Origin: Actinomyces ruminicola
GTDB lineage: Bacteria > Actinomycetota > Actinomycetes > Actinomycetales > Actinomycetaceae
Length of the DNA stretch: 64,000 nucleotides
Reading direction: 5' to 3'
NCBI RefSeq assembly: GCF_900103885.1
Contig: NZ_FNIM01000006.1
Location: forward strand, 1-64,000
Shown: positions 18,203 through 25,924 of the stretch, one piece after another
Numbering within the stretch: position 1 is the first letter of the stretch
Layout of the letters: each line of letters starts with the position of its first letter
Position numbers and translations under genes: made by a program
Notes under the pieces: model-generated
What the model was told of the DNA's origin: nothing
The model's database searches: none
What the model saw: the letters and a program-made list of their open reading frames with translations, nothing else

Positions 18203-18697
18203 TCAACCTCCCCCGCGCCGGTAGGCACTCGGTGTTGTGCCGGTCTCATCGCGGAAGCGTCGGTTGAAGTTGGCGAGGTTGGTATAGCCGCTCAGCAAGC
18301 ACACCCGGGCCACCGGCAGGTCTGTGGTGCGCAGCAGGTGACAGGCTCTGGCAATGCGGCGTCGGCGCACAAGGCCGGAGAAGGTCAGCCCGGCAGTGGT
18401 GTGGAAGAACCGTGAGAATGCCGACGGGCTCAAGGCCACGAGGTCGGCGACCCTGGCCGAACAGGATGAAGCCCCGCCTCGCCCGGGATACCAGCTCCCC
18501 GACCGCGGCCCCATCAGTGTGACCTGTCCCGCCGCGAAGTCAATGGCGCGATCACCGGCGAGCATCTGTCCGGAGCCGGAGCGGATCAGGTGAAACTCGA
18601 TCTCGGGATGGTGATGCCGGCGGGCGAGCGGGTCGGGGTATCCGTGCGTCCACCACCGCACGGACGAGCCCACGTCGGGGACGATGACCTCGAGCCG
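18203..18697 (-). pseudogene. AraC-family regulator remnant with internal deletion
   Basis: The frame holds the start of an AraC-type cupin domain ([14 protein letters not shown], then FAAGQVTLMGP). It jumps, at about 18450-18510, straight to the DNA-binding domain: ALSPSAFSRFFHTTAGLTF, RRIARACHLLRTTDLPVARV and NLANFNRRFRDETGTTPSAYRR. About 100 residues that normally link the two are missing, and there is no credible own start codon: upstream the sequence belongs to a dehydrogenase fragment in another frame. The HTH half looks well preserved, so the loss may be fairly recent. It probably once controlled the adjoining polyol genes. Confidence 0.75.
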
Positions 18698-18747
18698 ACA
18701 TCCGCCGTCGCCGGAGCCACTGCTGCATTTGCTCCGGCTGCGCGGGG

Positions 18748-18942
18748 GTGGATGGCGGCCTTGGTGGCCGCATGCATGCCAACGGCGAGCGGTTCCAGCA
18801 GTGCACCTTCCCCATAAGAGGCGTTCTCGGGCAGGTGGTATGTGAAGGCTGCCGGGTGGACAACCTCCTCCACCAGGCAACCGTCCACCGGCGGGATGGC
18901 CCGGAAGGAGACCTCGGGGTCGACGTTGTACATACCCATGCG
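18748..18942 (-). pseudogene. Polyol (sorbitol/xylitol-type) dehydrogenase fragment
   Basis: About 65 residues in the middle of a zinc-dependent medium-chain dehydrogenase are recognisable: [38 protein letters not shown] and [15 protein letters not shown]. This is the region after the structural-zinc lobe in sorbitol/xylitol dehydrogenases. Neither the N-terminal catalytic site nor the NAD domain remains. It is fused in frame to a transporter fragment on one side and merges into the AraC remnant on the other, showing two deletion joints. Confidence 0.75.
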
Positions 18943-18969
18943 GGAGGCGCGCGAACTCATGTCCGGCAC

Positions 18970-19158
18970 GCCGGAGGCCCAGCCGGCCAGGGCGGCCATG
19001 AGGCCGTAAGCGGTGATGACGGCGCACGCCTGAGTGGCGGCGAAGCCGAGTGAGACCAGGTACTTGGATAAGAAGGTCGGCTCGAAGCCATCGCCGGTGA
19101 TGAAAATGGCGATGGCGATGAGTCCTGGGAGCAGGATCCTCGGGGGTGCGAATCGCAT
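18970..19158 (-). pseudogene. MFS sugar/polyol transporter N-terminal fragment
   Basis: Starting at ATG 19158, about 63 residues form the first two transmembrane helices of an MFS permease: [22 protein letters not shown] and [18 protein letters not shown]. The opening resembles the ribitol/arabitol transporter group (RbtT/DalT), which often sits beside polyol dehydrogenases and AraC regulators. The frame then passes directly into the dehydrogenase fragment. The remaining ten helices are gone. Confidence 0.65.
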
Positions 19159-19288
19159 GCGTTCACTCCGTCGTGTTGTCGTCCGCGGCTCGTTCCGCGG
19201 TTGCCGCCTAAAGCCTCGCGCCGACGCACACGAGAGTCTTCCGGTGTCGATGCCGCGCACCGGTACTTATTTGATAGTCCGACCGGTC

Positions 19289-19509
19289 GGCGTCGTCCTG
19301 ATCTCCCCCTGGGAGCACGAGCAGTAGCGGGCCAGCGGTACGTTTCGCGACCTTAGGTGACAGTGCACGACCTTGGGGTACAGATCACGACCACCCCGGA
19401 GTCGTGGAACGTACCCCAAGGTCGTGAATTGCACGGGCGAGACGAACAGGCATCTCCACAGGCATAAGGCCGGTAGCATCGGCCGCAGCCGCTCAGGTCG
19501 AGGAGGACT
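19289..19509 (+). repeat. 220-bp direct repeat, upstream copy
   Basis: This copy matches 20647-20867 in three blocks. They are a coding tail for ISPWEHE plus stop, the 61-bp hairpin (19366-19426), and the stretch from GGTAGCATCGG through AGGAGGAC, which in the downstream copy is the promoter/ribosome-binding region of the ABC gene. The parts between blocks have diverged. Here the tail is a remnant with no gene in front of it: the sequence before 19289 belongs to the broken transporter region. A TAGCAT hexamer (19474-19479) could still act as a -10 box. The segment 19159-19288 holds nothing I can name. Confidence 0.8.
19366..19426. repeat. 61-bp hairpin element, copy 1
   Basis: Outer arms CACGACCTTGGGGTAC (19366-19381) and GTACCCCAAGGTCGTG (19411-19426) are perfect 16-bp complements. 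Inside them CACGAC (19386-19391) pairs with GTCGTG (19401-19406), so the core motif recurs at two levels. No U-tract follows. It may be a bidirectional terminator or an actinomycete REP-like element. Confidence 0.75.
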
Positions 19510-19617
19510 CCGAAATCCCGGTGCGAGCCTGGATACTTGAGCGTCTTGAGGCCGAGCACGCCGCCTGACCGGCGCGGGTCGGCGACACCTCGGCAGCCGC
19601 ATGAGGGGGTGCTCAGC

Positions 19618-20682
19618 TTGTCAGGCTCAGAACCAGACTCAGATGCGCCGCGCGACGCTTGCGGCGCTCGACAGCACTGGTGGAGGCGGGCGCTGACCTG
19701 GCCGTGGCGGCAGCGGATGCCCATCCTGGCGCACCTGGTCGGGATCACGGCGACACTGCTGACACCTGTTGTCTTCCTGTGGCTCGGCCTGAGTCTGCCG
19801 ACCACTGCTTTCGATCCCGACGACGCCGATTACCGGTGCGCCTACATACTGGAACAGCCGGCGGTCGCCGTCCAGGCCCACGAGTCGTGGTTCTTCTCCT
19901 CCTGCGACATCGTCACCTCCGACGACGCCGTGCTGGCGCGGGTGCCCATGAGCCCGCTCTGGTGGCCGTGGGCGGCTGGGGGCCTCGTCGTGGCGTGCGC
20001 GAGCGCCGCCGCCCTGGCATTGGCGGCACTCGGTCTACGGCACGGCGGGCGCCGGAGGCCCGCACGCGCACTGTTGGCAGTTGCCCTGGTGATCGTGCTC
20101 GTCACCCCGCGCGCAGCCGGCTTCCTGTCTGATCACGCCGAATCGCCCGACGCCGCCGCCCTGGCCCAGGCCCGGCAAATGGCCATTCCGGAGCTGGTCG
20201 GAAACGGCGCCGTCATGCCCATTACCACCTCGGTGGAGGAGTGCGACCCCGCGCAGCTCAGCTACTGGCACATCTGGAACGCAGCCTCGCTCGGCGGGCA
20301 CCGGGAAGCGGCGATTGCCGTGCAGAACGACTCCAGGGCAGCCTGCACGGTATCCGGCTGGCCCGACATCGTCGTGCTCGATGAGCAGGACCAGACCCTT
20401 GAGGTACCCGTACTGCACGTGGACGGCCAAAAGGCGAACTCACCCAGTGCCCAGGACCCGCCCGCGGTAGAGATCGGTCCGCGCGTACGGGCGGTCGCCA
20501 CCCTGAGGTGGGACAACGACCAGACACGCCCCGCTGGCACCCACCTGGCGGTGACGACCGTACTCGGCCGCGAGCCGGTCGTGAAGGACCCCGACCCCAG
20601 GTATGAGGAATGGGGCGCCGCCGAGGACCTGTCGATCCCCGAGGGCGGCCTCGTTCTGATCTCCCCCTGGGAGCACGAGTAG
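19618..20682 (+). CDS. Membrane protein with C-terminal DUF4232-like domain
   Basis: Unknown function. I place the start at TTG 19618 because GAGGGGG lies eight bases upstream; TTG 19537 is also in frame. Three hydrophobic helices are visible (HLVGITATLLTPVVFLWLGL, PWAAGGLVVACASAAALALAAL, ALLAVALVIVLVTP), with a pair of cysteines in the first outside loop (YRCAYIL and SSCDIV). The last 150 residues resemble the actinobacterial DUF4232 domain: VQNDSRAACTVSGWPDIVVL, then IGPRVRAVATLRW. The gene lies between the two 220-bp direct repeats, and its last seven codons are part of the repeat. It precedes the ABC exporter genes and may be their partner. Confidence 0.7.
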   Translation: MSGSEPDSDAPRDACGARQHWWRRALTWPWRQRMPILAHLVGITATLLTPVVFLWLGLSLPTTAFDPDDADYRCAYILEQPAVAVQAHESWFFSSCDIVTSDDAVLARVPMSPLWWPWAAGGLVVACASAAALALAALGLRHGGRRRPARALLAVALVIVLVTPRAAGFLSDHAESPDAAALAQARQMAIPELVGNGAVMPITTSVEECDPAQLSYWHIWNAASLGGHREAAIAVQNDSRAACTVSGWPDIVVLDEQDQTLEVPVLHVDGQKANSPSAQDPPAVEIGPRVRAVATLRWDNDQTRPAGTHLAVTTVLGREPVVKDPDPRYEEWGAAEDLSIPEGGLVLISPWEHE

Positions 20683-20867
20683 ACACAGGTGCGCAGGCCG
20701 GTGTGCGTTGTACGACCGCAGTGACACTCCACGACCTTGGGGTACAGATCACGACCACCCGGGGGTCGTGGAACGTACCCCAAGGTCGTGCTTTGCACGA
20801 TGGGCACTGCACCGGTTGGTCCCGGCGCCGGTAGCATCGGCCGCAGTCGCTCAGGTCGAGGAGGACC
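20647..20867 (+). repeat. 220-bp direct repeat, downstream copy
   Basis: The copy begins inside the last codons of the DUF4232-like gene and ends at the start codon of the ABC ATPase gene. It includes the hairpin 20730-20790, a TAGCAT hexamer (20832-20837) that may be a -10 box, and the AGGAGG ribosome-binding site. The start-to-start distance from the upstream copy is 1358 bases. Its intact context suggests this is the parental arrangement. Confidence 0.8.
20730..20790. repeat. 61-bp hairpin element, copy 2
   Basis: Same architecture as the copy at 19366: 16-bp outer arms (20730-20745 and 20775-20790), inner CACGAC/GTCGTG, and only one or two changes in the central loop. It lies between the DUF4232-like gene and the ABC ATPase gene, so it may terminate the first transcript. 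Confidence 0.75.
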
Positions 20868-21584
20868 ATGATGCCCAGGACCAGTCCGCCTGCCTCGAGC
20901 GGGCAGGTGCTGATCACCGCCCGCGATCTTGCGGTCGGTTACGGCGGTAATGCCGTATGCGGCCCGGCCAGCTTCACGCTGCGTTCCGGCCAGGCGCTCG
21001 CGCTGGTCGGCGTGAACGGTGCCGGCAAGTCCACACTGCTGCGCACCTGCGTCGGCCTGCTCCCGCTCGTGGAAGGGGAGGTGACGCTGCTGGGGCGGGT
21101 TCCCGACTCACGCTCGAGCCGACAGCGCCGGGCGGTGGCCCGCGACATGGGCGAGGAGTCCTTCTTCCCCACTCTCACCGTGGCCGAGCACCTGGCACTG
21201 GTCTGCTACGGCCACGGCGTGCCCGATGCGGAGCGAACCACCGGCGACCTGCTGGAGGAGTTCAACCTGGCTCAGCTGGCCAATGCCCTCCCCGATGAAC
21301 TGTCGTCGGGGCAGCGGCGGCGCCTCGCCCTGGCCGCGGTGCTGGCCCGACCGCGTCGTGTTCTGGTCATGGACGAGCCCGAGCAGCGCCTGGACCACGT
21401 GACCCGCCGCGCCCTCGCCCACCGGGTTGCGGCCGAGCGGAAGGCCGGGGTGGGAGTCCTGATGGCCTGCCACGACGCCGACTTCGTGCGCACCGCCGCT
21501 ACGGGCGTGCTGCTGGTGGGCGCCGCCACCCGCCTGCTGAGCGTCGCCGACGGGGTGCGCGCCATGACCGAGGGCGAGCTGTGA
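20868..21584 (+). CDS. ABC transporter ATP-binding protein
   Basis: Nucleotide-binding subunit of 238 residues. Walker A is GVNGAGKST (about residues 54-62), the Q-loop region is degenerate (DMGEESFFPTLTVAEHL), the signature is LSSGQRRRLALA rather than LSGGQ, and Walker B is VLVMDEPEQRLD; the switch histidine is in MACHDAD. The start is ATG 20868 (or the adjacent ATG 20871) behind AGGAGG. It overlaps the membrane partner by four bases (GTGA), indicating a two-gene exporter. The substrate is unknown. Confidence 0.9.
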   Translation: MMPRTSPPASSGQVLITARDLAVGYGGNAVCGPASFTLRSGQALALVGVNGAGKSTLLRTCVGLLPLVEGEVTLLGRVPDSRSSRQRRAVARDMGEESFFPTLTVAEHLALVCYGHGVPDAERTTGDLLEEFNLAQLANALPDELSSGQRRRLALAAVLARPRRVLVMDEPEQRLDHVTRRALAHRVAAERKAGVGVLMACHDADFVRTAATGVLLVGAATRLLSVADGVRAMTEGEL

Positions 21585-23140
21585 GCGCCCGCGGCCGCTG
21601 CTCCCCCGCCCTCCCCACGGGGTGGGATCTGCGCCGCTGGGTGCGCGTACGCACCGTCCGCACGCGCAGCCCCTGGGCGCTGGTCGGAGACATCTATGAC
21701 GCCGGGCTGGCCATCGTCGTACTGGGCGCCATGGTCGTGCCTTACCTAGGCCGGCTGGGAACCGGTTCCGTACCGGAGGGAGGCGGGCAAGGACTGTCGG
21801 GTGTGGACCCGGCCTGGGCCGCGCTGCTGCTGGCGCTGGTCTCGGTGGTTCTGATCCTGGAACCGCTGCGGCGGTTGGGGCCGCTGTTCCTGCGTCCCTA
21901 CGAGGCGGCCTGGTGGCTGGACCTGCCCGGTGACCGCCGCGGGCTGCTCGAACCCGTGGCGTGGGTGGAGGCGGCCGTGGCACTGACCGTTGGCAGCGCC
22001 ACCGGGCTGCTGCTGGCGGTGGTCGCGGCCAGCACGCCGACGACGGCGGCCGGGATGGTCCTGTTCGGAGCCGGCTGCGGCGGGATCCTGCTTCTGCTGC
22101 TGCTTCGTGCGCAGCTGGCGGGCACCGACGGCCGCGGCGCCAGGACCGCGCTGCTGGGGGCGGCCACCGCCGCCCTGGCGGCCGACGTCGTGCGGTTGCC
22201 CTTCCCGCGTCGCGAGGGCGGCCTTCTGCTCGCGGTCATCGGTCTGCTCATGTGCCTGGTGGCCGCGCTGTGGTGGCGACGGCTGCGGCCCCGACTGGTT
22301 GATCTGCCTGATGCGCACCTGCTGGAGGTAGCCGCCCGCAGCCGAGGGGCGCAGGTCTCCGTACTGTCGCTGGACACCCGTGCCCTCGGCCGTCTGCTGT
22401 CCGCTCCGGCGCGCCGCCCCGCCGCCTCCTCCCACCTGCCGCTGGCCCGGCTGGCCGGTCGGCTGCCGCGGGCCCTGCGCCCGGTGTTCTGCGTAGCCCA
22501 GGCCGACTGGCTGTTGCTGTGCCGCCAGCCACGGCGGGGACTGCAACTGCTGGTGGGCTTGGTCATCGCGGTATTCCCTCTGTTGTCCGACGGCGTCGGT
22601 GCGGTCAGTGCCGTCGCTTTTCACCTGGTCGGCGGCTGGGTCGCGGTCCTGGCCGTCGCCGAGCCCGCTCGGCGCGCCTGGTTCGACGGCGGGGCCGACG
22701 CGTCCTGGCCCGCCGGTCCCCTGCTGGTCAGGTGCGGGCACCTGCTCATGCCGACGGCGGTCATGACCGCCTGGGCGCTGTCGGCGGTGACTGTCGAACT
22801 GTGCGCGAGGCCCTCGGCGCCCACGTCCGGCGAGGTGTTGGCGGCGCTGGGTCTGGCGGCATTGGCGGGCTGCGGCTGGGCGGGCGCGGCACTGCGATCG
22901 GGATTCCGCCCGACACCGGACTTCTCGCTGGGTCTGGTGGCCTCCCCGGTCGGCTCGGTGCCGCCGGGAGTGGTGGAAATGCTGGTCAGCGGTCCCGACG
23001 CCGCCGCCCTGGCCGGCCTGCCGACCGCCCTGCTGGCCCTGGGCACGCCGCCTACGGCGCAACTGCTGGGCGTTCAGCTGGCGGCCAGTGGCGTCGTCGT
23101 CGCCTGGGGACTGCTAACGGGCCGTCGGATGCGGTGGTGA
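21581..23140 (+). CDS. Polytopic ABC permease-like protein (DUF6297-like)
   Basis: Membrane protein of 519 residues starting at GTG 21581, overlapping the ATPase stop codon. It has about ten to twelve hydrophobic helices (for example AGLAIVVLGAMVVPYLG, AALLLALVSVVLILEPL, GLQLLVGLVIAVFPLL) and Arg-rich cytoplasmic loops. I recognise no solved permease motif; length and pairing resemble the uncharacterised DUF6297 proteins that accompany single ATPases in actinobacteria. It most likely forms the transmembrane part of the exporter. It converges on aspS with a strong terminator between. Confidence 0.65.
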   Translation: MSARGRCSPALPTGWDLRRWVRVRTVRTRSPWALVGDIYDAGLAIVVLGAMVVPYLGRLGTGSVPEGGGQGLSGVDPAWAALLLALVSVVLILEPLRRLGPLFLRPYEAAWWLDLPGDRRGLLEPVAWVEAAVALTVGSATGLLLAVVAASTPTTAAGMVLFGAGCGGILLLLLLRAQLAGTDGRGARTALLGAATAALAADVVRLPFPRREGGLLLAVIGLLMCLVAALWWRRLRPRLVDLPDAHLLEVAARSRGAQVSVLSLDTRALGRLLSAPARRPAASSHLPLARLAGRLPRALRPVFCVAQADWLLLCRQPRRGLQLLVGLVIAVFPLLSDGVGAVSAVAFHLVGGWVAVLAVAEPARRAWFDGGADASWPAGPLLVRCGHLLMPTAVMTAWALSAVTVELCARPSAPTSGEVLAALGLAALAGCGWAGAALRSGFRPTPDFSLGLVASPVGSVPPGVVEMLVSGPDAAALAGLPTALLALGTPPTAQLLGVQLAASGVVVAWGLLTGRRMRW

Positions 23141-23159
23141 CCTGTCACTCGCAACGCAG

Positions 23160-23192
23160 ACGCGGGCGGGGCCGTTGTGGCCCCGCCCGCGT
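23160..23192. terminator. Bidirectional terminator between the ABC operon and aspS
   Basis: A perfect 14-bp stem, ACGCGGGCGGGGCC (23160-23173) with GGCCCCGCCCGCGT (23179-23192), and a 5-base loop lie between two convergent genes. It can serve both. Confidence 0.75.
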
Positions 23193-23226
23193 GTCGGTCC
23201 CGCGCGGTCACCCGCGGTTCAGGCCG

Positions 23227-24999
23227 TCATCCCTCCTTGTCGGGGACGGCGTCGACACCGGCCTCCTTGCGCTGCTCGGGGGTGATCGGTGCGGGTGCGT
23301 CCGTCAGCGGGTCGTAGCCGCCCCCGGACTTGGGGAAGGCGATGACGTCGCGGATGGAGTCGGCGTGGGTGAGCAGGGAGACGATGCGGTCCCAGCCGAA
23401 GGCAATGCCGCCGTGCGGCGGGGCACCGAACTTGAAGGCGTCCAGCAGGAAGCCGAACTTCTCCTGGGCCTCCTCGGGGCCGATGCCCATCACCTTGAAG
23501 ACGCGCTCCTGCACGTCACGGCGGTGGATACGGATGGAGCCGCCGCCGATCTCGTTGCCGTTGCACACGATGTCGTAGGCATAGGCCAGTGCGGAGCCGG
23601 GGTCGGTGTCGAAGGTGTCCAGGCACTCCGGCTTGGGCGAGGTGAAGGCGTGGTGGACCGCGGTCCAGGCGGATTTGCCCAGCGCGACGTCACCCTCCGC
23701 CTTGGCCTCGGCCGACGGCTTGAACAGGGGCGCGTCCACCACCCAGACGAAGGACCAGGTGTCTTCGTCGATGAGTCCGCAGCGCTTGCCGATCTCCAAA
23801 CGGGCGGCGCCCAGCAGGGCACGGGAGGCGTCCACACCTCCGGCAGCGAAGAAGATGCAGTCGCCCGGCTGCGCGCCGGCGGCCTGCGCCAGGCCGGCCC
23901 GCTCGGCGTCGGTGATGTTCTTGGCAACCGGACCGCCCAGGGTGCCGTCGTCGGCGACAGTGACATAGGCCAGGCCACGGGCGCCCCGCTGGCGGGCCCA
24001 CTCCTGCCAGGCGTCGAAGGTGCGGCGGGACTGCGAGGCTCCACCGGGCATGACGACGGCGCCCACATAGGGGTTCTGGAAGACGCGGAAGGTGGTGTCC
24101 TTGAAGAAGTCGGTCAGGTCCACCAGCTCGCAGCCGAAGCGCAGGTCCGGCTTGTCGGTGCCGTAGCGCTCCATTGCGTCGCGATAGGTCATGCGCGGGA
24201 TCGGGGTGGGCAGATCGTAGCCGATCAGGGCCCACACCTCCTTCAGCACATCCTCGGCCACCGCGATGACGTCCTCCTGGTCGACGAAGCTCATCTCGAC
24301 GTCGAGCTGGGTGAACTCCGGCTGGCGGTCGGCGCGGAAGTCCTCGTCGCGGTAGCAGCGGGCGATCTGGTAGTAACGCTCCATGCCTGCGACCATGAGC
24401 AGCTGCTTGAACAGCTGGGGGCTCTGTGGCAGGGCGTACCAGGAGCCCGGAGCCAGACGCGCCGGAACCAGGAAGTCCCGGGCGCCCTCGGGGGTGGACC
24501 GCGTCAGGGTGGGCGTCTCGATCTCTACGAAGTCGTGTGCGTCCAGCACCCGGCGGGCCGCCCGGGAGACCTTGGAGCGCAGGCGGATGGCGTGCTGCAT
24601 GGGGGAACGGCGCAGGTCCAGGTAGCGGTACTTCAGCCGGGTCTCCTCACCCACCTGGCCGGAGTCCTCGGCGTGGTCGGAGACTTGGAAGGGCAGCGCG
24701 GCGGCCGGGTTGAGGATCTCGACGTCGGAGACGACGACCTCGATCTCCCCGGTGGGCAGGTTCGGGTTGGCGTTGCCCTCGGGGCGGGCGGACACCTCGC
24801 CGGTGACCTTCAGCACGTACTCGGCGCGCAGGTCGTGGGCGACCTCCTCGCGGATCACGACCTGGGCGATGCCGGAGGCGTCGCGCAGATCTATGAAGGC
24901 GACGCCGCCGTGGTCGCGGCGGCGGTCAACCCACCCGGCGAGAGTGACGACCTGGCCGATGTCGGCGGCGCGCAGGGTTCCTGCGTCGCGGGATCGCAT
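23227..24999 (-). CDS. aspS: Aspartyl-tRNA synthetase
   Basis: Class IIb synthetase of 590 residues starting at ATG 24999 ([20 protein letters not shown]); GTG 25002 is an alternative. An OB-fold anticodon domain ([21 protein letters not shown]) is followed by the catalytic core with the [14 protein letters not shown] and [20 protein letters not shown] motifs. The bacterial GAD insertion follows, and motif 3 is [10 protein letters not shown]. Whether it is discriminating or also charges tRNA-Asn cannot be decided here; gatCAB is not in this window. GGAAGGAAA lies about 13 bases upstream. Confidence 0.96.
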   Translation of the reverse strand: MRSRDAGTLRAADIGQVVTLAGWVDRRRDHGGVAFIDLRDASGIAQVVIREEVAHDLRAEYVLKVTGEVSARPEGNANPNLPTGEIEVVVSDVEILNPAAALPFQVSDHAEDSGQVGEETRLKYRYLDLRRSPMQHAIRLRSKVSRAARRVLDAHDFVEIETPTLTRSTPEGARDFLVPARLAPGSWYALPQSPQLFKQLLMVAGMERYYQIARCYRDEDFRADRQPEFTQLDVEMSFVDQEDVIAVAEDVLKEVWALIGYDLPTPIPRMTYRDAMERYGTDKPDLRFGCELVDLTDFFKDTTFRVFQNPYVGAVVMPGGASQSRRTFDAWQEWARQRGARGLAYVTVADDGTLGGPVAKNITDAERAGLAQAAGAQPGDCIFFAAGGVDASRALLGAARLEIGKRCGLIDEDTWSFVWVVDAPLFKPSAEAKAEGDVALGKSAWTAVHHAFTSPKPECLDTFDTDPGSALAYAYDIVCNGNEIGGGSIRIHRRDVQERVFKVMGIGPEEAQEKFGFLLDAFKFGAPPHGGIAFGWDRIVSLLTHADSIRDVIAFPKSGGGYDPLTDAPAPITPEQRKEAGVDAVPDKEG

Positions 25000-25107
25000 C
25001 ACGATGCTGTTTTCCTTCCGTTGGGGACGCTGAGCCGGCGCCCGGCGGGGCGCACCGCGAGACGGGCGGGCGCCGGCGGCGATACTACGCCCGGCCAAGC
25101 CCTCGCT

Positions 25108-25884
25108 TCAGCGCCGGGCCGCGTATTCGAGCTCGCGTTCGTAGGCGGTCAGGCGGCGGCGCTCGATCAGCACGATGACGGTCAGCACCAGCAGGACCGC
25201 CGCCAGCGCGAACAACACCGTGGTCACCACCGGCAGCGAGGCGGACGCCCAGTTGCTGCCGCCGGTGGCGGAGCCATCGGTATCTCCCCCGGCCGCGGCC
25301 GCCGGGCCGGCCGCCGCTGCGGTCTGCGTTGCCGTGGCCGTAACGGATGACACGGTGTCCCCGGCGGATTGCTGCGTCGGCAGATTGGTCCGCGACTCGC
25401 CGCCGATGATGGTGACGTCGGCGACGGTGAAGTATGGGCTCTTGTTGGTGTAATCGAGAGTCCGTACGGCGTTGGTCGGAATGTCCTCGCCCGCCGTCAC
25501 CCGGAAGCGCAGCCAGTGGGGTCCTTTGGAGACGTATGCGGGCAGCTCAACAGCCCCGGAGTAGGTGCCGTCCTCACCGACGGTGAGTTCGCTTATCGCC
25601 CCCGACTCACCACCGGGCGCGAGGTCGCCGTCGTCGACCAGGATCTCGACGGTGGCACCCTCCGGGAAGCCCGAGAGCGTATAGGTGAGCGTGCCACCGA
25701 CGGCAATAGTCGAGGGACTGACCGTGGAGGCGGTTCCCATGGTCGAGCCGCCCATGGCTGAATCAGCGCGCGCGCCCGCGGCAGGCACAAGCGCCAGCAC
25801 CCCGGCGAGTACCACCACGAGCGCAAGTGGGCGGCCACGCAGCCGACGCACGCGCGACACGGCGATCCGCAGCCCTTGTAGCAC
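25108..25884 (-). CDS. Secreted Ig-like protein with C-terminal membrane anchor
   Basis: Unrecognised. I start it at GTG 25884 because AGGAGG lies just upstream; this yields 258 residues with a signal peptide (RLRGRPLALVVVLAGVLALVPAAGARADS). An Ig-like/bacterial surface fold follows (STVSPSTIAVGGTLTYTLSG, about residues 50-170), then a Thr/Ala/Gly-rich stalk and one transmembrane helix (LPVVTTVLFALAAVLLVLTV) with a short basic tail. No LPXTG sorting signal is present, so it should be held in the membrane. It follows the 681-residue surface protein by 40 bases, and the two share the same design. Confidence 0.6.
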   Translation of the reverse strand: MLQGLRIAVSRVRRLRGRPLALVVVLAGVLALVPAAGARADSAMGGSTMGTASTVSPSTIAVGGTLTYTLSGFPEGATVEILVDDGDLAPGGESGAISELTVGEDGTYSGAVELPAYVSKGPHWLRFRVTAGEDIPTNAVRTLDYTNKSPYFTVADVTIIGGESRTNLPTQQSAGDTVSSVTATATQTAAAAGPAAAAGGDTDGSATGGSNWASASLPVVTTVLFALAAVLLVLTVIVLIERRRLTAYERELEYAARR

Positions 25885-25924
25885 GCCCCCTCCTCTCGTT
25901 ACGCCGCCGTAACGAGCATACACG

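Noticed and set aside
18129-18249. 40-codon extension of the YciO-like gene
   Set aside because: The YciO family starts at MSRYIELHP; upstream codons have no resemblance to the family.
19366-20790. The two hairpins as a CRISPR or IS terminal repeat pair
   Set aside because: Only two copies, 1.4 kb apart, direct orientation, no transposase or cas gene, and no target-site duplication that I can see.
25000-25098. 33-codon upstream extension of aspS
   Set aside because: Arg/Pro/Ala-rich and unlike any synthetase N-terminus; the start at 24999 matches the family.
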